Assembly: GCA_035998495.1 (NCBI GenBank)
Contig: DASYHP010000074.1
Location: 1-64,000 of the forward strand
DNA length: 64,000 bases
From: Mesorhizobium_B sp035998495
GTDB lineage: Bacteria; Pseudomonadota; Alphaproteobacteria; Rhizobiales; Rhizobiaceae
Direction: 5' to 3'
Part shown: positions 26,843-35,484 of the stretch, one piece after another
Layout of the letters: each line of letters begins with the position of its first letter
Position numbering within the stretch: the stretch's first letter is position 1
Translations under genes and position numbers: made by a program
Notes under the pieces: generated by a model
The model's input: the letters and a program-made list of their open reading frames with translations, nothing else
What the model was told of the DNA's origin: nothing
Databases searched by the model: none

Positions 26843-27484
26843 ATGTTTGTGATCCGGGCATATGCCCAAGAGGGCCAGGGGGCGGAAGCCGACGTGCTTG
26901 CGCCCCCTACCGAGGGCGAGCTTCATGAAGTCCCCCTGAACGAGGGCGAAGCCCACGGCACGGCGACCACGGAGCAGGCGGGGGATCACGGGGGCGGCGT
27001 GTTCCCGCCCTTTGACACCTCCACGTTCGCTTCGCAGCTCCTGTGGCTCGCGATCAGCTTCGGCCTGTTCTACTGGTTCATGAACCGGGTCGTGATGCCC
27101 CGGCTCGCCGGCATCATGGCCGCGCGCCAGGGCCGCATCGCGGGCGACCTCGAACGGGCGGCCGCGGCCAAGACCGAGGCCGATGCGGCGGTGGCAGCCT
27201 ACGAACAGGCCTTGGCCGAGGCGAGGGCCACCGCCAACCGCATCGGCCAGGAAGCCAGCGACAAGGCCAAGGCCGATGCCGAGGCCGAGCGGCGCCAGGC
27301 GGAGGCCGCGCTTGACGCGCGCCTGCAGGAGGCGCAGGCCAGCGTCGAGAACGTCAAGGCGTCGGCCATGGCGAATGTGGGAAGCATCGCCAGGGACGCC
27401 GCGGAAGCCATCGTCCGGCAACTCACGGGCAAGGACGTCGAGCCGGGCGCGGTCGAGGCCGCGGTCGCCTCCGCGCAAAGGTGA
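26843..27484 (+). CDS. atpG: ATP synthase F0 subunit b'
   Basis: The 213-residue protein has an acidic, His/Glu-rich N-terminal extension of about 55 residues, then a membrane helix (FASQLLWLAISFGLFYWFM) and a long Ala/Glu-rich coiled coil that forms the peripheral stalk. It differs from the next gene by this extension and by lacking the short N-terminus of subunit b, so it is the b' copy, as in photosynthetic and other alphaproteobacteria that have b/b' heterodimers. The naming atpG or atpF' varies. Confidence 0.93.
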   Translation: MFVIRAYAQEGQGAEADVLAPPTEGELHEVPLNEGEAHGTATTEQAGDHGGGVFPPFDTSTFASQLLWLAISFGLFYWFMNRVVMPRLAGIMAARQGRIAGDLERAAAAKTEADAAVAAYEQALAEARATANRIGQEASDKAKADAEAERRQAEAALDARLQEAQASVENVKASAMANVGSIARDAAEAIVRQLTGKDVEPGAVEAAVASAQR

Positions 27485-27491
27485 CGGACAA

Positions 27492-27971
27492 ATGGACGCG
27501 ACGTTCTGGGCCCTTGTCGCCCTGATCCTCTTCTTCGCCGTGATCGCCTACTACAAGGTGCCCGGCATGATCACCCGTTCGCTGGACGAGCGGGCGTCTC
27601 GCATCCGCAGCGACCTCGAAGACGCGCGCCGGCTGCGCGAGGAGGCGCAAGCGCTGCTGCAGGATTATCAGCGCCGCCGCTCGGAAGCCGAGCGGGAGGC
27701 GGCGGACATCACCGCCGCCGCGCAGCGGGAAGCCGCGCGTCTCGTGGAGGAGGCCCGCGCCCGCAGCCAGGAATATGTGGCCCGCCGCACGGCGCTGGCC
27801 GAGCAGAAGATCGGCCAGGCCGAGCGCGACGCGGTTGCCGAGGTGAAGGCGGCCGCCGTGGACATCGCGGTCGAGGCCGCGCGCAGGATCATCGGCGAGC
27901 GCGCGGACGGCGAAAGCAATGCGCGGCTGTTCCAGAACGCGCTGGGCGAGGTCCGCACCAAGCTGAACTGA
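27492..27971 (+). CDS. atpF: ATP synthase F0 subunit b
   Basis: The 159-residue product starts MDATFWALVALILFFAVIAY, giving a single N-terminal membrane helix. A charged coiled coil follows (SRIRSDLEDARRLREEAQALLQDYQ and onward) to a short C-terminal delta-binding part. The ATG lies eight bases after the b' stop, and I reject the longer frame to 27183 because it overlaps b'. It ends the F0 operon and is followed by a strong terminator. Confidence 0.95.
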   Translation: MDATFWALVALILFFAVIAYYKVPGMITRSLDERASRIRSDLEDARRLREEAQALLQDYQRRRSEAEREAADITAAAQREAARLVEEARARSQEYVARRTALAEQKIGQAERDAVAEVKAAAVDIAVEAARRIIGERADGESNARLFQNALGEVRTKLN

Positions 27972-27997
27972 GATTTCGCTGCGGCCTGACAATGCAG

Positions 27998-28022
27998 AAG
28001 GGGCGGCGACGCCCCTTTTTGT
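27998..28022 (+). terminator. Rho-independent terminator of the F0 operon
   Basis: AAGGGGCG pairs with CGCCCCTT around a GCGA loop and runs into a T-rich tail (TTTTTTGTTTG). It is 27 bases after the atpF stop. Confidence 0.85.
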
Positions 28023-28134
28023 TTGTGCCGCGGACCGTATTGCCTGTTGGTCTCACCGCCCTGTCGCTCCTCGGTATTCCGGCCTTTTCGCCCCTCACCG
28101 TCTCGCTCCTCCGCTACGCTGACGCGCCGATCCA

Positions 28135-28200
28135 CCTCTCCCCGATGGGGAGAGGAACTGCGGCCGCAAGGTGAGCGCCTTTCCTCTCCTCACAGGAGAG
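28135..28200. repeat. Dispersed palindromic element, variant copy
   Basis: CCTCTCCCC (28135-28143) pairs with GGGGAGAGG (28147-28155) around GAT. A second GC palindrome (GCGGCCGC) follows at about 28160, then a further hairpin CTCTCCT-CAC-AGGAGAG (28184-28200). The first two parts follow the same plan as the elements at 40.7-45.1 kb: a C-run/G-run palindrome, then a short GC palindrome. Confidence 0.6.
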
Positions 28201-28351
28201 AAGTGGCGACCCGGAGCCAAAGCGAAGTCGAGCCGGTGAGGAGTGGCGATTGGCTGCGCCTTTCGTGCAGGCGCGTTTCTTCCTCGCCACGCCCGCTTTC
28301 GCGTCTGGCCCTTGTCAAAGAGCATCCCTCTCATTGAGGAGCATCGGGAAG

Positions 28352-28409
28352 CCGGCGCATGGCGCTTGCCTTCCGAAACACTGATTGCGTGGCTTGCGCC
28401 ATGCGCCGG
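28352..28409. repeat. Inverted repeat with 14-base perfect core
   Basis: CCGGCGCATGGCGC (28352-28365) is repeated in inverse orientation at 28396-28409. The flanking three bases (GCC/GGC) also pair after a two-base mismatch. The loop is about 30 bases, so the RNA would form a stable cruciform-like hairpin. Confidence 0.6.
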
Positions 28410-28837
28410 TCGGTGGTCTTGCCCGGGAGTTGTCGCGGGGTCTGCACGGGGCCTGTGCTGTTGGCTTGGCGTGTTGCCACGCCTTGGGCAAGAACACCGG
28501 CCCAGCCGGCCCGCGGGCCTCGCTGGCGGGCCTGGATCTGGGGGGCTCATCACCCAGCCAAGCCACCGCAACCCGACCGATCCAGCACCCATCCGCTTCG
28601 CTCCTACCTTCGCGTGTCCTTGGTTCATGAACCCGCCTTCCCGTGAAGAAGCAGGGCACAGAGTAGGAGAGGGCTGAGGGGAGGTGGACGAAAAGGGATG
28701 AGAATTCCTGCCGAGCGCAGCTAAGCGCCTGAAAGGGTAGCAAAGAATGTTCGCGGGGCGGAAAATCTATTCACAGGTTCGTGCGCCGTCGCCGGCGTTC
28801 TCGGAAAATGAGGCGCGGGCGGACTGCCGGAGGTGGA

Positions 28838-29530
28838 TCAATCCGTCTCCACTCGGGTCGGCGCGCTTGGCGCAAGCGGCGCGTCGGCCCGAAGCGGCGC
28901 AAAGGATCTTCGGTGCAGGCGCTCGGTGGGGCCGTGCCGAGCCAACGCCTCCTTGTGCTCAGGCGTGGGATAACCCATGTGGCGCTCGAAGCCGTAGCGC
29001 TCGTCGCAAACCCCGCAGACACCCATCATGCGGTCACGAACGACCTTGGCGACCACGGAGGCCGCCGCGATCGACTGCGAGCGGCGGTCACCGCCGACGA
29101 TCGCCCGGCCTTCGCAGATCATGCCCGACGGCAGGAGATGCCCGTCCACCAGCGCGAGCCTGGGCGGAAGCGTCAGGCCGCGGAGCGCCCGGCACATGGC
29201 CGAAAAACTCGCTTGAAGCACGTTAAGGCGGTCCACCGCCTCGGCCGGCAGCGAGGCGACGGACACGGCGAGCGCCCTTTCCATCACGGCGCCGAAAAGC
29301 CGTTCGCGCTCGCGCGGCGAGAGCCGCTTGGAGTCGTCGAGCCCCTCGGGAATGCGCTCGGGATCGAGGATCACGGCCGCCGCCACGACCGGCCCGGCGA
29401 GCGGCCCTCGGCCCGCCTCATCCACGCCGGCCAGCGGCCAGAAGCCTGCGGCCGTCGCCTCGCGCTCGACAGCGAAGTCGGGTCGTTCGGGAAAGGGGAG
29501 GGAGCGCGGAGAATCGGGCCGGCGAGCCAT
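28838..29530 (-). CDS. rnhB: Ribonuclease HII
   Basis: RnhB removes ribonucleotides and RNA primers from DNA. The 230-residue form starts at MARRPDSPRS. Family motifs are AGVDEAGRGPLAGPVVAAAVIL with the catalytic Asp-Glu, DDSKRLSPRERERLF, ALVDGHLLP, SIAAASVVAKVVRDR and GYPTPEHKEAL. The frame is open to 29653, but the extra residues are low-complexity. The radical SAM gene lies upstream on the same strand, a common pairing in rhizobia. Confidence 0.95.
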   Translation of the reverse strand: MARRPDSPRSLPFPERPDFAVEREATAAGFWPLAGVDEAGRGPLAGPVVAAAVILDPERIPEGLDDSKRLSPRERERLFGAVMERALAVSVASLPAEAVDRLNVLQASFSAMCRALRGLTLPPRLALVDGHLLPSGMICEGRAIVGGDRRSQSIAAASVVAKVVRDRMMGVCGVCDERYGFERHMGYPTPEHKEALARHGPTERLHRRSFAPLRADAPLAPSAPTRVETD

Positions 29531-29677
29531 GCTGCGGCGAGGCTTGCACCGACGCCGATTCTCCGCAAGGCCTTCCTCCGCCTTTGGGGCGAGGCGGAAG
29601 AAGGCGCCATCCTGTCCAGGCATGGGGCTGCCGGACGGGATTTCCAATCTCAAGGCGGGCCGAAGCGCCCGCCGGCG

Positions 29678-30838
29678 TCACAGGAGCTGAAGCTGCTCCC
29701 CTTTGCCCGACACCGAGGGCGGCACGGCGAAGAGGTCCGCGCGGAGCTGGCGGCGCTCGGTATTGAGGCCGAGCCGGCGCGCGGCGATCTCGAAGCGGCG
29801 GCCGATCTGCCAGGCATAAGGTCCCACGCCGCGCATGCGGACGTTCCACTCCGCGTCATAATCCCGCCCGCCCCGCATGGAGCGGATCAGCGACATCACA
29901 TGCCGGTAGCGGTCGGGATAATGGCGCAACAGCCAATCCTTGAAGAGCGGTGCGACCTCCTGCGGCAGGCGGAGCAGCACATAGCCGGCTTCGCGGGCGC
30001 CGGCGGCGTGACCCGCTTCGAGCAGGCGCTCGATCTCGCCATCGGTGAGGCCGGGAATGAGGGGGGCGGTCATCACTGAAACCGGCACGCCGGCGTCCAC
30101 CAGTTCGCGCATGATTTCGAGCCGCCGCGCAGGCGCGGCGGCGCGCGGCTCCATGGCGCGCGACAGCGTCCGGTCCATGGTGGTCAGCGAGATCGCCACC
30201 TTGGCGAGGCCCTTTTCCGCCATGCGGGCCAGGATATCCTTGTCGCGGGTGACGAGCGCCCCCTTGGTGACGATGCCCACGGGATGGTTGAAGGTTTCCA
30301 GCACCTCCAGGATTTCGCGCATCACGCGCCACTGCTTCTCGATCGGCTGGTAGGGGTCGGTGTTGGTGCCGACCGCGATCGTGCGCGGCTGGTAATTGGG
30401 CTTGGACAGCTCCTTGGCGAGCAGCTTGGCCGCGTCGGGCTTCGCGAACAGCTTCGACTCGAAGTCGAGCCCCGCCGACAGGCCCACAAAGGCGTGGGTG
30501 GGCCGGGCGAAGCAATAGGCGCAGCCATGCTCGCAGCCGCGATAGGGGTTGATCGAGCGGTCGAAGGAGATATCGGGCGAATCGTTGCGGGTGATAACGG
30601 TCTTGGACCGCTCGACCTGCACCTCGGTCTTGAAGGGGGGCAGCTCGTCGAGGCTCTGCCAGCCATCGTCGAAGCTTTCGCGCGCCTGCGGCTCGAAGCG
30701 GCCGGACGGGTTCAAAGCCGAGGCGCGGCCGCGACGGCGGGAATGGTCGATCCGCAGGCCCGATTCAGCCATGACGCGTTCACCCTGGTCGGGCCCACTC
30801 ATGAAGACGGCGCGGTCGGCGCGGACGATCGGCTCCAT
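29678..30838 (-). CDS. PA0069-family radical SAM protein
   Basis: The 386-residue protein has the radical SAM cluster motif in INPYRGCEHGCAYCFARP (Cys-x3-Cys-x2-Cys). It is followed by VGTNTDPYQPIEKQWRVMREILE and GIVTKGALVTRD and a TIM-barrel body. The N-terminal DDGWQSLDELPPFKTEVQVERSKTVITRNDSPD is typical of this subgroup, related to spore photoproduct lyase-like enzymes. The reaction is not established. I use the ATG at 30838 (GGCGGAG upstream); an ATG at 30771 (MAESGL) is also possible. Probably co-transcribed with rnhB. Confidence 0.88.
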   Translation of the reverse strand: MEPIVRADRAVFMSGPDQGERVMAESGLRIDHSRRRGRASALNPSGRFEPQARESFDDGWQSLDELPPFKTEVQVERSKTVITRNDSPDISFDRSINPYRGCEHGCAYCFARPTHAFVGLSAGLDFESKLFAKPDAAKLLAKELSKPNYQPRTIAVGTNTDPYQPIEKQWRVMREILEVLETFNHPVGIVTKGALVTRDKDILARMAEKGLAKVAISLTTMDRTLSRAMEPRAAAPARRLEIMRELVDAGVPVSVMTAPLIPGLTDGEIERLLEAGHAAGAREAGYVLLRLPQEVAPLFKDWLLRHYPDRYRHVMSLIRSMRGGRDYDAEWNVRMRGVGPYAWQIGRRFEIAARRLGLNTERRQLRADLFAVPPSVSGKGEQLQLL

Positions 30839-30979
30839 CGTGAAACTCCGCCTCGAAGAAAAGGGTCGGCGATTCGTGCCTGAATTCATTCCTAACCACG
30901 GAATGAGAACAAATCAAGAACTGATGCGCGACGGAGCGAGAGGCTGGCGCGGCGACGGGCGTTGCTCTAACGCCGGCTC

Positions 30980-31447
30980 ATGCTGACGGCGGTGATCCTG
31001 GCGGGCGAGGGGGACGAGGAGCGGCTCGCGCGCACGCTTGTCTCGCTCATCCCGGCGGTCCTTGAAGGCTTCTTGCGCGACGCCGCGGTGGTGGATGGCG
31101 GCGGCGCGGCTGGGCTGGCTGACGTTGCCGACCATGCGGGCTGCGCGTTCGTCCCCGATTTGCGGACCGCCGCGGAAACGGCGCGATCCGACTGGCTGTT
31201 GATTCTGGAGGCCGGCGCGCGGCTGGAGGAACCCTGGGCCGGGGCCGTGCGTGACCACATCGCCGGATCGCGGCGGCCGGCAAGGTTCAGGGTGGGGGGA
31301 GGGCTGCTGGCCCGTCTTCTCCGGCGCGGCGCGCCGTTCCGCCGCGGGTTGCTCGTGCGCCGCGAGGAGGCGTTGGTGAAGGGTCAGGCGGGCTTGGCGC
31401 GCGTCCGGGCCGCGCGGCTGGGGGCGAGGATCGAGGTGAGGGGGTAG
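30980..31447 (+). CDS. Glycosyltransferase-like protein, truncated family 2 fold
   Basis: This 155-residue protein starts MLTAVILAGEGDEERLARTL, resembling the first strand and nucleotide-binding loop of family 2 glycosyltransferases. It continues with FVPDLRTAAETARSDWLLILEAGARL, in the position of the usual D-x-D region, although no clear DxD is present. It is much shorter than active family 2 enzymes. Similar short proteins lie next to moaB in related genomes, from memory. I consider it a conserved but possibly non-catalytic relative. Convergent with moaB. Confidence 0.6.
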   Translation: MLTAVILAGEGDEERLARTLVSLIPAVLEGFLRDAAVVDGGGAAGLADVADHAGCAFVPDLRTAAETARSDWLLILEAGARLEEPWAGAVRDHIAGSRRPARFRVGGGLLARLLRRGAPFRRGLLVRREEALVKGQAGLARVRAARLGARIEVRG

Positions 31448-31458
31448 ACACCCGGCCT

Positions 31459-32010
31459 CTACGCCGACCGGCCCTCCCGCCGCAGGTGCTCGTCGAGGCG
31501 CGGCATGATCTCGATGAAATTGCAGGGGCGGTGGCGGTAGTCGAGCTGGGCCTTGAGAATCCCGTCCCAGGCGTCGCGGCAGGCGCCGGGCGAACCAGGC
31601 AGCACGAACACGAAGGTGGCGTTGAGCACGCCCGCCGTGGCCCGGCTCTGGATCGTGGACGTGCCGATCTTCTCATAGGAGATGCGGTGGAAGACGGCCG
31701 AAAACCCGTCCATCCGCTTCTCGAAAAGCGGCTCCAGCGCCTCGGGCGTGACGTCGCGGCCGGTGAAGCCCGTGCCGCCTGTGGTGATGACGGCGTCCAC
31801 ATCCTCGCGCTCGGACCATTCCCGCACCTGGGCGGCGATCTTTTCCTTGTCGTCCGTCACGATGGCGCGCGCGGCGAGGACGTGTCCGGCCTCCTCGATG
31901 CGACCAACGAGGGTGTCGCCCGAGCGGTCGTCGGCCAGCTCGCGCGTGTCGGACACGGTGAGCACGGCTATACGCACGGGAAGGAAAGGGCGGCTGTCGT
32001 CAAGCGGCAT
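31459..32010 (-). CDS. moaB: Molybdenum cofactor biosynthesis protein B
   Basis: MoaB/Mog-family proteins adenylylate molybdopterin or act as its structural relatives. The 183-residue protein shows IAVLTVSDTRELADDRSGD, VDAVITTGGTGFTGRDVTPEAL (the molybdopterin-binding GGTG), IQSRATAGVLNATFVFVLPGSPGACRDAW and the C-terminal CNFIEIMPRLDEHL. The start ATG at 32010 overlaps the ispE stop by 11 bases, so the two are translated together. The frame extending to 32187 is antisense-like and rejected. Confidence 0.93.
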   Translation of the reverse strand: MPLDDSRPFLPVRIAVLTVSDTRELADDRSGDTLVGRIEEAGHVLAARAIVTDDKEKIAAQVREWSEREDVDAVITTGGTGFTGRDVTPEALEPLFEKRMDGFSAVFHRISYEKIGTSTIQSRATAGVLNATFVFVLPGSPGACRDAWDGILKAQLDYRHRPCNFIEIMPRLDEHLRREGRSA

Positions 32011-32890
32011 GGTGGAGTGGCTCCGCGATCGTGCCCTTGATGAACCAGCCCGGCTGCTCGGAAGCAAGGGCGAGCGCCGCTTGGGCGGCTTCAACCGGGG
32101 TGGCGAAAAGGCCGAAACAGGTGGCGCCGGAGCCTGACATCCGCGAAAACGCCGCGCCCGCCCCGTCGAGCGCGGCCAGCACGTCACGGATCTCGGGCGC
32201 GAGCGTGCTGGCGGGCGGTTCCAGGTCGTTGCGCGTCTGCCGAAGCCAGGCGAGCAGGGCGGAGAAACCGGGCGAGGGCGGCAGGGGCGGCAAACCCGGG
32301 TTTTCGCGGCTGGCGAGCGCGGCGAAGACGGCCGCGGTGGCGAGCGACACGCCGGGATTCGCCAGCACCACCGCGAGCGCGGGGAAGTCGGGCAAGGGCT
32401 CCAGCCGCTCGCCTGAGCCCCGGGCGATCAGCGGTTTTGCGAAAAGGCACATGGGCACGTCGGCCCCGAGCCTTTCCGCGATCGCCCCGACCCGGCTATC
32501 GTCCGGCAGGCCCCAGAGCTTGGCCAACCCGTGAAGCGCGGCCGCCGCGTCGCTCGATCCGCCGCCCAGGCCGGACGCCACGGGCAGGTTCTTCTCCAAC
32601 CCTATCTGGACAGGCGGGCAGGGATGGCCGGCGAACGCTTCCCGCAGGTGGTCGCGCGCGCGGGCGACGAGATTGTCGCCGTCAGAGGAAAGGGCTGCAG
32701 CGAACGGGCCTGTGATTTCGAGCCCGTCGCGGTCGGCCGGGGCGAAGGAAAGCCGGTCGCCCGCGCCGGGGGAGAACGCGACCAGGCTTTCGAGCTCGTG
32801 AAAGCCGTCCGGCCGGCGGCCGAGCACATGCAGCGCGAGGTTGATCTTGGCCGGCGCGATTTCCTCGACGCCGTCGCCAGGGGCCGGCAC
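32000..32890 (-). CDS. ispE: 4-diphosphocytidyl-2-C-methyl-D-erythritol kinase
   Basis: IspE phosphorylates CDP-ME in the non-mevalonate isoprenoid pathway. The 296-residue GHMP kinase shows APAKINLALHVLGRRPDGFHEL at the N-terminus, the ATP loop NLPVASGLGGGSSDAAAAL near residue 100, and SRMSGSGATCFGLF near the C-terminus. All three GHMP motifs are intact. Its isoprenoid product would feed the polyprenyl diphosphate synthase at 35.8 kb. It overlaps moaB at its 3' end. Confidence 0.96.
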   Translation of the reverse strand: MPAPGDGVEEIAPAKINLALHVLGRRPDGFHELESLVAFSPGAGDRLSFAPADRDGLEITGPFAAALSSDGDNLVARARDHLREAFAGHPCPPVQIGLEKNLPVASGLGGGSSDAAAALHGLAKLWGLPDDSRVGAIAERLGADVPMCLFAKPLIARGSGERLEPLPDFPALAVVLANPGVSLATAAVFAALASRENPGLPPLPPSPGFSALLAWLRQTRNDLEPPASTLAPEIRDVLAALDGAGAAFSRMSGSGATCFGLFATPVEAAQAALALASEQPGWFIKGTIAEPLHHAA

Positions 32891-32899
32891 GGCGAAAAT

Positions 32900-33085
32900 T
32901 CAGTCGCGGGCGACGCGGTATTCGCCGGTCTTGGGATCCTTGACCAGCGTGCCGTGGGTGCGGTTCTTCGCCTCCATCTCCTGGCGGCGGGCGCGCGCCG
33001 TCACGCGGTTCGCTTCGCGCAGGAAGGAGCGATAGCCCCACCAGGCGAGCGCCCCGACCAGCAGCAGGAAGATCAGTTGCGGCAT
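32900..33085 (-). CDS. Small single-helix membrane protein
   Basis: A 61-residue protein begins MPQLIFLLLVGALAWWGYRSF, giving one membrane helix, followed by a basic helix (REANRVTARARRQEMEAKNR) and the ending GTLVKDPKTGEYRVARD. The last phrase resembles small conserved proteins found upstream of ispE in rhizobia. It lies nine bases before ispE on the same strand, so it is probably the first gene of that unit. The function is unknown. Confidence 0.75.
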   Translation of the reverse strand: MPQLIFLLLVGALAWWGYRSFLREANRVTARARRQEMEAKNRTHGTLVKDPKTGEYRVARD

Positions 33086-33155
33086 GACGCGTTCCCCCTC
33101 AGGCGAACCTGGACTCTATGCCGGCCTTTGGGCTTTTCAAAGGCCGAACGCGCGG

Positions 33156-34133
33156 TCAAAGACCGAATCGCGACCACAGCGCGCGCTGCTGGGCGGCGTC
33201 CGCCACCCCACTCGTCACGGCCGCAGCGAGTTCGTCGGGCGCCGTGATGCCGAACGGGCCGAGGCGGCGGGCGAAGATGGAGCGGGGCGGCGTGACGAGC
33301 CTGAGCCGCGTCTTCGGCCCAAAGCGGCCCTTGAGCACGGCGCGCATGTCGCCGATGCCGTCGATGAGGCCCAGAGCCAGCGCCCGCCGGCCCGTCCAGA
33401 ACAGGCCCGTGAAGAGGTCGGCGTCGTCCGCGAGCTTCTGGCCGCGGCGCTCCTTGACGAGGTCGATGAAGGTTTCGTGGACCTCCTGCTGGAGCGCCTT
33501 GAGGCGCTCGACATCCTCGGGCTTCTCTTCCTGGAAGGGGTCGAGCACGCTCTTGTTGCGCCCCGACGTATGGACGCGGCGCTCCACGCCGAGTTTCCGC
33601 AGCAGCTCGGGGAAGCCGAACGAGGCTGAGACCACGCCGATCGAGCCGACGATGGAGGAGGGGTCGGCGATGATCTCGTCGCCGGCGAGCGCGATCATGT
33701 AGCCGCCCGACGCGGCCACGTCCTCCACGAAGACGAGCACGCGCTTGTTCTTCTCGGCCGCCAGATCGCGGATGCGCTTGAAGATGAGGCGCGACTGGAC
33801 CGGCGAGCCGCCCGGCGAGTTGACGGAGATGGCCACCGCCGGGCCGTCGGCCATCGCGAAGGCCTTTTCGATCACGCCGGCCGCCGAGGCGAGCGACAGC
33901 GTCTGCCGGAGCTGCCCGCCGCCCGCCATGATCGTTCCGTGCAGCCGCACCACGGGGACCGTGACGATGTTGGAGCGCATGGAGGCGGGCAGAAGCTTCT
34001 GGAGAAGGCGCACGGGCGGGAGAACTCCGGGATGATTGTTCCTCGCATGTAGGTTGCGGGCGCGAGGGCGCAATGCTGCGTTTTCCGTCTCGCTTTCGGA
34101 ATCGCGAGGCTTGCGGTCGGCGATCTGGCGCAT
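33156..34133 (-). CDS. S49-family (SohB/SppA-like) serine peptidase
   Basis: This is a ClpP-fold membrane-associated peptidase. Motifs are VPVVRLHGTIMAGG, ISVNSPGGSPVQSRLIFKRIR, the nucleophile region VEDVAASGGYMIALAGDEIIADPSSIVGSIGV (Ser of ASGGY) and the catalytic lysine in HTSGRNKSVLDPF. The C-terminal YERGQ-like part reads RRGQKLADDADLFTGLFWTGRRALALGLIDGIG. The start is unsure: the first in-frame ATG is at 34133 but has no good ribosome-binding site, and homology begins near MRSNIVTVPVV (33980). It may act on cleaved signal peptides or membrane proteins. Confidence 0.88.
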   Translation of the reverse strand: MRQIADRKPRDSESETENAALRPRARNLHARNNHPGVLPPVRLLQKLLPASMRSNIVTVPVVRLHGTIMAGGGQLRQTLSLASAAGVIEKAFAMADGPAVAISVNSPGGSPVQSRLIFKRIRDLAAEKNKRVLVFVEDVAASGGYMIALAGDEIIADPSSIVGSIGVVSASFGFPELLRKLGVERRVHTSGRNKSVLDPFQEEKPEDVERLKALQQEVHETFIDLVKERRGQKLADDADLFTGLFWTGRRALALGLIDGIGDMRAVLKGRFGPKTRLRLVTPPRSIFARRLGPFGITAPDELAAAVTSGVADAAQQRALWSRFGL

Positions 34134-34190
34134 AACGCGGCGTTAAGCTAAGTTGAAGCGCACCTCATGGTGGCGCTTGGGAGGAAACGC

Positions 34191-34424
34191 ATGCGCTTGT
34201 TGATGACGGCGGCCTTCGTGGCCGCGCTGACCGTCCAGGGTTTCGCGGGTCAGTGCCCCGGCCTGATGACGCAGATCGACGAGAAGCTCGCCTCGGCGCA
34301 GCTCTCGGACGCCGACAAGGCCAAGGTGACGGAACTGCGCCAGCAGGGCGAGGAGCAGCACGCGGCCGGCGACCACGCCGCCTCGGAAGCGAGCCTGAAC
34401 GAGGCCCTGGCCCTGCTCGACTGA
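34191..34424 (+). CDS. Small exported protein
   Basis: The ATG at 34191 follows GGGAGGAAACGC, a strong site, so I prefer it to 34167. The 77-residue product begins MRLLMTAAFVAALTVQGFAG, a signal peptide with a likely cut after GFAG, then CPGLMTQIDEKLASAQLSDADKAKVTELRQ and a helical acidic tail (AASEASLNEALALLD). It reads like a short periplasmic helical protein. Unknown function. Convergent with the methyltransferase gene. Confidence 0.75.
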   Translation: MRLLMTAAFVAALTVQGFAGQCPGLMTQIDEKLASAQLSDADKAKVTELRQQGEEQHAAGDHAASEASLNEALALLD

Positions 34425-34462
34425 TCCAGCGCGCTCGGCAGCGGGATGGTGCGGACATCCGG

Positions 34463-35242
34463 CTAATCCCCGAACAGCGAGGCGAAGCCGTTGTTGACGG
34501 CGTCGGCGCGAGGGGAGAAGCCGTGGCCGGGCCCGTCGTGCAGGGCGAGCGGCGGGTGCAGCGAGAGCCTCTTTCGCGAGCCGCGCCACGCGCGAAGCAC
34601 GACGCGGATCGCCGGCGCGCATTCGCGTGGGTGGATGGCGAGGAGTTCCGCCCCGCCGAAGCGGTTCCCAAGCGCCCCGAAGATGGCGGGCAGGCTTTCG
34701 GGACGGGCGATCAGCGCGAGCCCTCCGCGCGGGCGGACCAAGGCTGCCGCCGTGCGGAGCCACCGCTCCCACAGCGCGTCACCCATCACATGCGCCTCGC
34801 GCCTGAGCGCGTCGGGGCTGGCGCGGTCGGCGCTCGCATTGAAGGGTGGGTTCAGAATCGTGAAGTCGAAGCTCTCCGCCCCGAGGCCCGCCGCCTCCCG
34901 CGCGCGGCCGGACAGCGCCACATCGGCCTCCAGCACCTCGGCGCGGGAAGCGAGCCCCGCGTTCAGCGGATGCGCGAGCGTACGCCGGGCATAATCCGCC
35001 ATCACCGGCGAGCGCTCGACCAGGACCACGCAGGCTTGAGGGCAGCGCGCGGCGACGCCGAGGCCCGCCGCGCCCGCGCCCGCGCCGAGATCGGCGAGCC
35101 GGCCGGCGAAGCTCGAGGGCACGGCCCCGGCCAGCATCATGGCGTCGGTGCCCGCCCGGTGCCCGCCTTGGGGCTGCACAAGCCAGAACGCGCCGCGATG
35201 AAAGGCATCGAGCGTCTCGGCCGCGCCTGCCGGCTCGGTCAT
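34463..35242 (-). CDS. TrmN6-like N6-adenine/SAM methyltransferase
   Basis: The 259-residue protein has AFWLVQPQGGHRAGTDAMMLAGAVP near its start, DLGAGAGAAGLGVAARCPQ for SAM binding and the N6-adenine catalytic motif ILNPPFNASADR. This is the YfiC/TrmN6 layout, whose E. coli member makes m6A37 in tRNA1-Val. The target here is inferred. It lies ten bases downstream of the DUF2007 gene on the same strand, a conserved pair in Hyphomicrobiales next to the polyprenyl synthase gene. Confidence 0.85.
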   Translation of the reverse strand: MTEPAGAAETLDAFHRGAFWLVQPQGGHRAGTDAMMLAGAVPSSFAGRLADLGAGAGAAGLGVAARCPQACVVLVERSPVMADYARRTLAHPLNAGLASRAEVLEADVALSGRAREAAGLGAESFDFTILNPPFNASADRASPDALRREAHVMGDALWERWLRTAAALVRPRGGLALIARPESLPAIFGALGNRFGGAELLAIHPRECAPAIRVVLRAWRGSRKRLSLHPPLALHDGPGHGFSPRADAVNNGFASLFGD

Positions 35243-35252
35243 GTGGGCGCTC

Positions 35253-35477
35253 TCAGCCTGGCCGCATCTCGCCGCCGATGCCGGCGTCCCGCAGGATGCG
35301 GCGGGCCTGGGCCGCGTCGTCCTCGATCACGAGAAGGCGGCGCGCCAAGATGCCGATCGTGCCCTCCATCACGCTCATGTTCTGGTCGGCCACGAAGAAG
35401 TTGAGGCCCGCGTCGCGCAGGAGCGACTCGGCGAAGGACAGCACGACGGGATCGTTGGTGCGCATGAGCTCGATCAT
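35253..35477 (-). CDS. DUF2007 domain protein
   Basis: At 74 residues it starts MIELMRTNDPVVLSFAESLL and continues RDAGLNFFVADQNMSVMEG. It ends with ARRLLVIEDDAAQARRILRDA, the standard DUF2007 (putative signal-transducing/P-II-like fold) pattern. The role is unknown. It is the first gene of the two-gene unit with the methyltransferase. Its promoter must lie within or beyond the palindromic repeat at 35,485-35,575. Confidence 0.88.
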   Translation of the reverse strand: MIELMRTNDPVVLSFAESLLRDAGLNFFVADQNMSVMEGTIGILARRLLVIEDDAAQARRILRDAGIGGEMRPG

Positions 35478-35484
35478 GACTGGA

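Larger units (their letters stand above)
28021..28837. other. Gene-free 0.8 kb stretch rich in palindromes
   Basis: No frame here has a ribosome-binding site, family resemblance or a plausible length. The stretch contains a copy of the dispersed palindromic element (28,135-28,200), a long inverted repeat (28,352-28,409), and the hairpin GGCGTG-TTGC-CACGCC (28,468-28,483). The middle looks like a mosaic of intergenic repeats. It separates the F0 terminator from the convergent rnhB gene. Confidence 0.6.
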
